Assembly: GCA_964426945.1 (NCBI GenBank) | Contig: CAYRSS010000032.1 | Coordinates: 1 to 45,010 of the forward strand | Length of the DNA stretch: 45,010 nucleotides | From: CAYRSS01 sp964426945 | Lineage (GTDB): Bacteria > Planctomycetota > Phycisphaerae > UBA1845 | Direction of reading: 5' to 3' | In this document: positions 41,878 through 45,010 of the stretch, piece after piece | Numbering within the stretch: position 1 is the first letter of the stretch | Layout of the letters: the number at the start of each line of letters is the position of its first letter | Notes under the pieces: generated by a model | Databases searched by the model: none | Told to the model about the DNA's origin: nothing | Seen by the model: the letters and a program-made list of their open reading frames with translations, nothing else | Position numbers and translations under genes: made by a program

Positions 41878-42836
41878 ACCCGGCCGTTGCGTCCGACGGC
41901 CGTTCGCGGGCGTCGCTGCTTCGAGCCTTTCTGCAGGCGTACTGGCTGCGCCCCGAAAACGCGATGTGGATGACGCTCCGCAGCGAAGCGCTGGCGGCTT
42001 GCGACATGCCCGCGCCGGCGATCGACCTGGGCTGCGGCGACGGTGTGTTCATGTTCCTGCACTGCGGCGGGCGATTTGAGCCGGACTTCGACGTGTTCGG
42101 TGCGGTCGGACGGCTCGACGAAGTCGCACGGGCCCACGCCGACATGTTCGACCACGTCAGCGAAGACTACGCCCCGCAGGCCGTGCGCCGTCCGCAGCGG
42201 ACGATCGACTGCGGCACGGATCTGAAGTCGTCCATGCTGGCGAAGGCCAAGCGCCTGGGCCTCTACGGACGGTTCGTCATGCACGACAACAACCAGCCGC
42301 TGCCCTTCGACAACGAATCGTTCCGCAGCATGTACTGCAACGCGGCGTACTGGGTGGCGAACATCGAGGGGTTCCTGCGCGAGCTGCGCCGCGTCGTGCG
42401 CTGCGACGGCCGGGTCGTCCTGCACGTCAAGACGGACGCCATGCACGACTACACGCTGGAGGGCTTCCGCGCCGTCCTGGGCGATCGCTTCCTTGACCTC
42501 ATCGGCCGGGGACGGATGGACTGCTGGCCGTCGCTGACCAGCCGGGGCGATTGGGAGCGCCGCTTCGCCGCGGCGGGGCTGCGCATCGAATCGGCCACGC
42601 CGTTCGCCACGCGCACCCACGCCCACATCTGGGACGTCGGCCTGCGCCCCCTGGCGCCGATGCTGGTGAAAATGGCCAACGCCCTGACCGCCGCCGACCG
42701 CGCCGCCATCAAACGCGACTGGGTAGCGACCCTGATGGACCTGACCCTGCCCCTGTGCGATGCGGCGCTGAACCTGTCGGCCACCGACGGTGAACCAGCG
42801 GAGTGGCAGTACGTCCTGCAAACGACGGTCGGATGA
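41850..42836 (+). CDS. SAM-dependent methyltransferase
   Basis: 328 residues from GTG 41850, preceded by GGAGGA within the end of the deacetylase gene. The class I Rossmann motif I reads AIDLGCGDGVF (58-68), and a post-motif stretch, QPLPFDNESFRSMYCNAAYWV, matches motif IV of Methyltransf_11-like enzymes. The C-terminal third is helical with no recognised family. Cytosolic. Co-translation with a polysaccharide deacetylase suggests that the target is a sugar or a lipid-linked glycan, but nothing in the sequence fixes the acceptor. Confidence 0.82.
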   Translation: MPTTTLNPIDPAVASDGRSRASLLRAFLQAYWLRPENAMWMTLRSEALAACDMPAPAIDLGCGDGVFMFLHCGGRFEPDFDVFGAVGRLDEVARAHADMFDHVSEDYAPQAVRRPQRTIDCGTDLKSSMLAKAKRLGLYGRFVMHDNNQPLPFDNESFRSMYCNAAYWVANIEGFLRELRRVVRCDGRVVLHVKTDAMHDYTLEGFRAVLGDRFLDLIGRGRMDCWPSLTSRGDWERRFAAAGLRIESATPFATRTHAHIWDVGLRPLAPMLVKMANALTAADRAAIKRDWVATLMDLTLPLCDAALNLSATDGEPAEWQYVLQTTVG

Positions 42837-42860
42837 CGCCGCCCGGACATCCGCGCCTTC

Positions 42861-42957
42861 TATCTCAAATCTGAAATCTCAGATCTGCCATCCGTGCATG
42901 CGACCGCAGGGGGATGGGACGCAGAGAGCACGGAGGAGCGCAGAGACCACGGAGGCG
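42861..42957. repeat. degenerate hairpin and 19-base tandem repeat
   Basis: ATCTGA-AATC-TCAGAT (42869-42884) is a perfect 6-bp hairpin within a run of ATCT/AAATC words. At 42920-42957 two copies of a 19-base unit (CGCAGAGANCACGGAGGNG) lie end to end with two mismatches. They fill much of the 216-base gap after the methyltransferase gene. They look like neutral repeat debris of the kind scattered in many genomes. Confidence 0.5.
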
Positions 42958-43052
42958 CGCTCACCGCGTACGGCCGCGATCCCGCACGCCAACGGCGTTT
43001 CGCCCGCCAGCCCGGGCCCGCCCGTCCAAGCAATCCAGCTCTGCACGTATCC

Positions 43053-43844
43053 TCACGCGCCGGCGTCCAAGACTGCGGTCGGCACAACGATGATCCATGC
43101 GTTGGACGCCCCCACGTAAATAAGGTGAGTCCCGCCGGGACACCAGATAACTGACATCCGAGGACAAGGTGACGGCACGGGTAGGCGCATGCGGCCGCCC
43201 CTCTGCTCCCATGAGTGCCCCACTCGCACGACCAATTGATGATAATGCGGACCCGTGTAATGCAACGTTTTGCCGTCCCCAAGGAACGGAACAGATATCC
43301 AGGGCTTCTTTGGAGCCTTACGCGTCGAAACCACCGCTACGACGTCGCCGCGAGCATCGCGGTAAGAATATGATCGCACGAACTTGCCGTACGACGGAAG
43401 TGCCGTGACCCAATCCGCCAGAACGAACTCGCGCGAGTCCTCAAATTCCGGCCTGGCCAGGGCCGTATGACCCGCCTGCGTCGCTCCCTCCGCCCCACCC
43501 GCGGCGGCCCACTCCTCATCGATCGCGATCCGCAGGCTGCATGCATCCGGATCCACGGCATAGACGAGGCCGGGGGTGCCGAAGCGGGAGCGGTCCTCCC
43601 CTTCACTTCGACCCGCGTAAGTGGCCACCTTCTCGGGATCCGGTTCACACCTCAGCAGCAGTTCGTTGGTAGTGATGTGTCGCCGCGCCGCGATCGTGCA
43701 GTCCGTACCGAAGCCGGCGGTCTGCAAGCGGCACGGACTGTCACGGTCAGTGTCGCGGAAGCGGGAGCTGCACACTACAAAGAGCACCCACCCGCTCAAT
43801 AAGGCAGCTACGGCGGCCAATCGAACAGCACGCCAAGTCTTCAT
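43053..43844 (-). CDS. secreted hypothetical protein
   Basis: 263 residues from ATG 43844. The N-terminus is an uncleaved-looking signal anchor (AAVAALLSGWVLFVVCSS), so the rest is expected outside the inner membrane. The body is of mixed charge with many Arg and several Cys (SPCRLQTAGFGTDC, PSPCPRM, IWCPGG), and ends with beta-like VIWCPGGTHLIYVGASNAWIIVVP. I do not recognise a family. Its ribosome site lies in a 15-base tandem duplication. Gene-like codon use and a signal sequence support it, but it lies in a decayed region. Confidence 0.5.
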   Translation of the reverse strand: MKTWRAVRLAAVAALLSGWVLFVVCSSRFRDTDRDSPCRLQTAGFGTDCTIAARRHITTNELLLRCEPDPEKVATYAGRSEGEDRSRFGTPGLVYAVDPDACSLRIAIDEEWAAAGGAEGATQAGHTALARPEFEDSREFVLADWVTALPSYGKFVRSYSYRDARGDVVAVVSTRKAPKKPWISVPFLGDGKTLHYTGPHYHQLVVRVGHSWEQRGGRMRLPVPSPCPRMSVIWCPGGTHLIYVGASNAWIIVVPTAVLDAGA

Positions 43845-43845
43845 G

Positions 43846-43875
43846 GCAGGTCGCCTTTATGCAGATCGCCTTTAC
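43846..43875. repeat. 15-base tandem duplication covering a ribosome site
   Basis: GCAGRTCGCCTTTAY occurs twice without a gap just upstream of the ATG at 43844 (minus strand). On that strand each unit carries AAAGGCGA, the only Shine-Dalgarno-like string near the start, so the site is doubled. Confidence 0.6.
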
Positions 43876-43898
43876 CCCGTTCCACACGAATTAGCCTT

Positions 43899-43925
43899 GT
43901 AGCGTGGGTCGTACTCGACCCACCA
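43899..43925 (+). repeat. REP hairpin, left copy
   Basis: GTAG is followed closely by a perfect 8-bp stem: GTGGGTCG (43904-43911), loop TACT, CGACCCAC (43916-43923). A 5' GTAG before a hairpin is the known signature of REP sequences served by REP-associated tyrosine transposases. It begins five bases after the stop of the transposase gene (transcribed leftward). Confidence 0.85.
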
Positions 43926-43928
43926 TCC

Positions 43929-44501
43929 TCATTCACCGACAAATGCTTCGACATGACTGAGATCAATCGGTTGCTGAACGCGTTCACAGTTGCAGTTCCA
44001 GGTTGGCTCGTACCGGCGGTCGCGGACGAATCGCGCGAAGCTGGAATAGGGCCACAGATGCGGGCACGGGACATGGCCGTGCCTGACAGGATTGTAGTGA
44101 ATGTAATCGCACAAGCCAGCAAACGCGGCCTCGTTGCGGATCGCGTGTTCCCACAGGCGGCGCTGCCAGAGGCCACGCTCGCCGTGGCGGATGCGCGAAT
44201 CGCTGCGGCGGGCTTCGGCCCCGCCGGCGGCCAGGTAGCGGCGCGTAGCCATCGTCTTGATGATCCGCCAGCGCGTGGAAAAGTCGGCGTCGCCGGGCGG
44301 CAGGGTCCAGATGCCATGCAGGTGATCAGGCAGGAGCACGATCGCGTCGATCGTGAAAGGGCGGTCGCGCGTCACCTCACCCAGCGCCGTGCGGAGCGCC
44401 GTGCGCGCCGCCTCCGTGGTAAGGATCGGTCGTCGCATCGCTGTGATCAGCGCAAAGAAGAACGTCCCGCCTGGTACAAATGCACGTCGATACTCAGGCA
44501 T
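43929..44501 (-). CDS. REP-associated tyrosine transposase
   Basis: 190 residues, the usual RAYT length, IS200-like Y1 family (HUH superfamily). The HUH motif reads PDHLHGIW (H60, H62). WQRRLWEH (112-119) is a strong RAYT marker, and the catalytic Tyr lies in CDYIHYNPVRHG (Y133 or Y136). The N-terminal EYRRAFVPGGTFFF strand is also typical. The protein nicks single-stranded REP hairpins and is thought to move or maintain them; it generally does not leave the genome's REP family. The gene is intact. It is flanked by inverted REPs with GTAG foot sequences at 43899 and 44568. Confidence 0.92.
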   Translation of the reverse strand: MPEYRRAFVPGGTFFFALITAMRRPILTTEAARTALRTALGEVTRDRPFTIDAIVLLPDHLHGIWTLPPGDADFSTRWRIIKTMATRRYLAAGGAEARRSDSRIRHGERGLWQRRLWEHAIRNEAAFAGLCDYIHYNPVRHGHVPCPHLWPYSSFARFVRDRRYEPTWNCNCERVQQPIDLSHVEAFVGE

Positions 44502-44859
44502 GGGAGTCAGAGTACATCAAAACCATTGATATAGCCAGCAGTGGTGGGTCGAGTACGACCCACCCTACGAAACTGGGAATCAGAAAGGTAGCTTCCCGCG
44601 GATCGGTCAGGCCGGTCGGATCGGGGAAGTAGGTTCCCGCGGCCACCCAAACCTGGTCATCCGCCTCGGCGAGCAGGAGCGCGGCGCTGAGCGAGGGAAC
44701 CGCGTCGTTCCAGTCCGCCGATTCCCCCAGGCAGGCTGCCGGCGGCGCACAGGTCGATGCAGCATCGACGCGGATAATCCGGGCAGCCACCGGATCTGCA
44801 TGCAGCAGGGTGGTTCCGATAACCAGGAGAGGAACGTGCATGGATGTACGAAAGGCCAT
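44494..44859 (-). pseudogene. truncated 5' end of a secreted beta-helix protein gene
   Basis: The frame starts at ATG 44859 with CAAGGAAT upstream. A signal peptide (MAFRTSMHVPLLVIGTTLL...VAA) leads to RIIRVDAASTC, then SADWNDAVPSLSAALLLAEADDQVWVAAGTYFP, the classic opening of right-handed beta-helix/polymorphic-outer-membrane-type proteins (also seen in the giant lipoprotein). The homologous part ends at about 44580, just before the right REP; the last 20-odd codons are read from the REP and the transposase region and mean nothing. The remainder of the gene is not found to the left, so it was cut off, not merely split. Confidence 0.75.
44542..44568 (-). repeat. REP hairpin, right copy
   Basis: The reverse of the left copy: GTGGGTCG (44544-44551), loop AGTA, CGACCCAC (44556-44563), ending CTAC (44565-44568), which is GTAG on the minus strand. 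It lies within the interrupted beta-helix gene and 40 bases upstream of the transposase start. Confidence 0.85.
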
Positions 44860-44903
44860 GGAAAATTCCTTGGGTGAGGCGGCTTGGAAAAACGCGACGT
44901 AGG

Positions 44904-45010
44904 TCAGGCGCGACGCGCCGGGCGCCACGACGACAGGCAAACCAGAAGCAGAGCGGCGGTGATTGCTGAACTCGGCTCGGGAATCACTCGAAGCCGCGGT
45001 TCGGGGGCTC
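44904..45010 (-). CDS. PEP-CTERM protein, C-terminal end only
   Basis: A partial gene entering from the right edge and ending at the TGA at 44904-44906. The last 34 codons give RVIPEPSSAITAALLLVCL and then SSWRPARRA: a Pro-Glu-Pro motif, one hydrophobic helix and a basic end. This is the exosortase sorting signal (PEP-CTERM), so the missing part should be a secreted, surface-destined protein. No exosortase gene is in the window. The cut-off beta-helix gene starts 45 bases downstream on the same strand, so the two were probably neighbours in one surface-protein locus. Confidence 0.75.
   Translation of the reverse strand, partial: APEPRLRVIPEPSSAITAALLLVCLSSWRPARRA

Larger units (their letters stand above)
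43899..44568. mobile_element. RAYT unit bounded by inverted REPs
   Basis: A 670-base unit: a REP at each end in opposite orientation with GTAG on the outside, and the transposase gene filling the interior. The two REPs agree at all but one position over 27 bases. One end abuts an interrupted beta-helix gene. I see no target duplication. Confidence 0.75.

Noticed and set aside
43053..43844. Reading this hypothetical protein as the missing remainder of the severed beta-helix gene
   Set aside because: It has its own signal anchor and start codon, and no beta-helix or anchor motif.

Overview
This 45 kb window is high-GC bacterial chromosome. The gene content fits a planctomycete, probably of the Phycisphaerae type. 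That is an inference from several things: a very large secreted lipoprotein with calcium-binding repeats and a beta-helix, a PEP-CTERM sorting tail, planctomycete-style hypothetical proteins, multiple SPFH proteins in one operon, and a heptose cassette indicating an LPS-type outer membrane. No phage, plasmid backbone, rRNA or CRISPR array was seen. One RNA gene is clear: a selenocysteine tRNA at 30677-30772.

Layout. 1-1357: an AT-richer, nuclease-like small gene between two imperfect copies of an intergenic repeat. 1358-5815 (-): giant multidomain lipoprotein. 6370-7728: GNAT acetyltransferase converging on a DinB-like protein. 7786-12470 (-): PepD dipeptidase, a DUF3750-like lipoprotein and a hexaheme cytochrome c/TPR lipoprotein, probably one operon. 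12594-12821 (-): small membrane protein. 12909-15950 (-): hldE-gmhA-epimerase cassette with a visible promoter and a terminator hairpin. 16047-18669 (-): secreted esterase and an ABC-2 permease.

18850-29687 (+): seven closely spaced co-directional genes. They encode a 7-TM SPFH protein, HflC, a His-rich HflK, an ABC ATPase, an ABC-2 permease with a large periplasmic loop, a membrane-anchored helical protein, and an SGNH-like lipoprotein. The operon diverges from the first ABC-2 permease through overlapping promoters. This is the most system-like locus in the window: SPFH scaffolds coupled genetically to an ABC transporter and cell-envelope proteins.

29700-36279: sugar-phosphate isomerase-like TIM barrel (-), tRNA-Sec (+), phosphofructokinase (-), an NtrC-type regulator with its histidine kinase (-), a PilT-like ATPase (+) and a tiny Tyr/Asp-rich lipoprotein (-). 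36710-42836: site-2-type M50 protease (+), a MITE-like hairpin, an OmpR-type regulator with its kinase (-), and an overlapping pair of polysaccharide deacetylase and methyltransferase (+).

42837-45010 is a decayed, repeat-rich end. It holds degenerate tandem repeats, a secreted hypothetical protein, and a REP-associated tyrosine transposase bracketed by two inverted REP hairpins. That unit abuts the severed 5' end of a beta-helix gene. Last comes the C-terminal PEP-CTERM tail of a gene that enters from the right edge.

All functional calls rest on reading motifs and family resemblance by eye. No database search or structure prediction was run.
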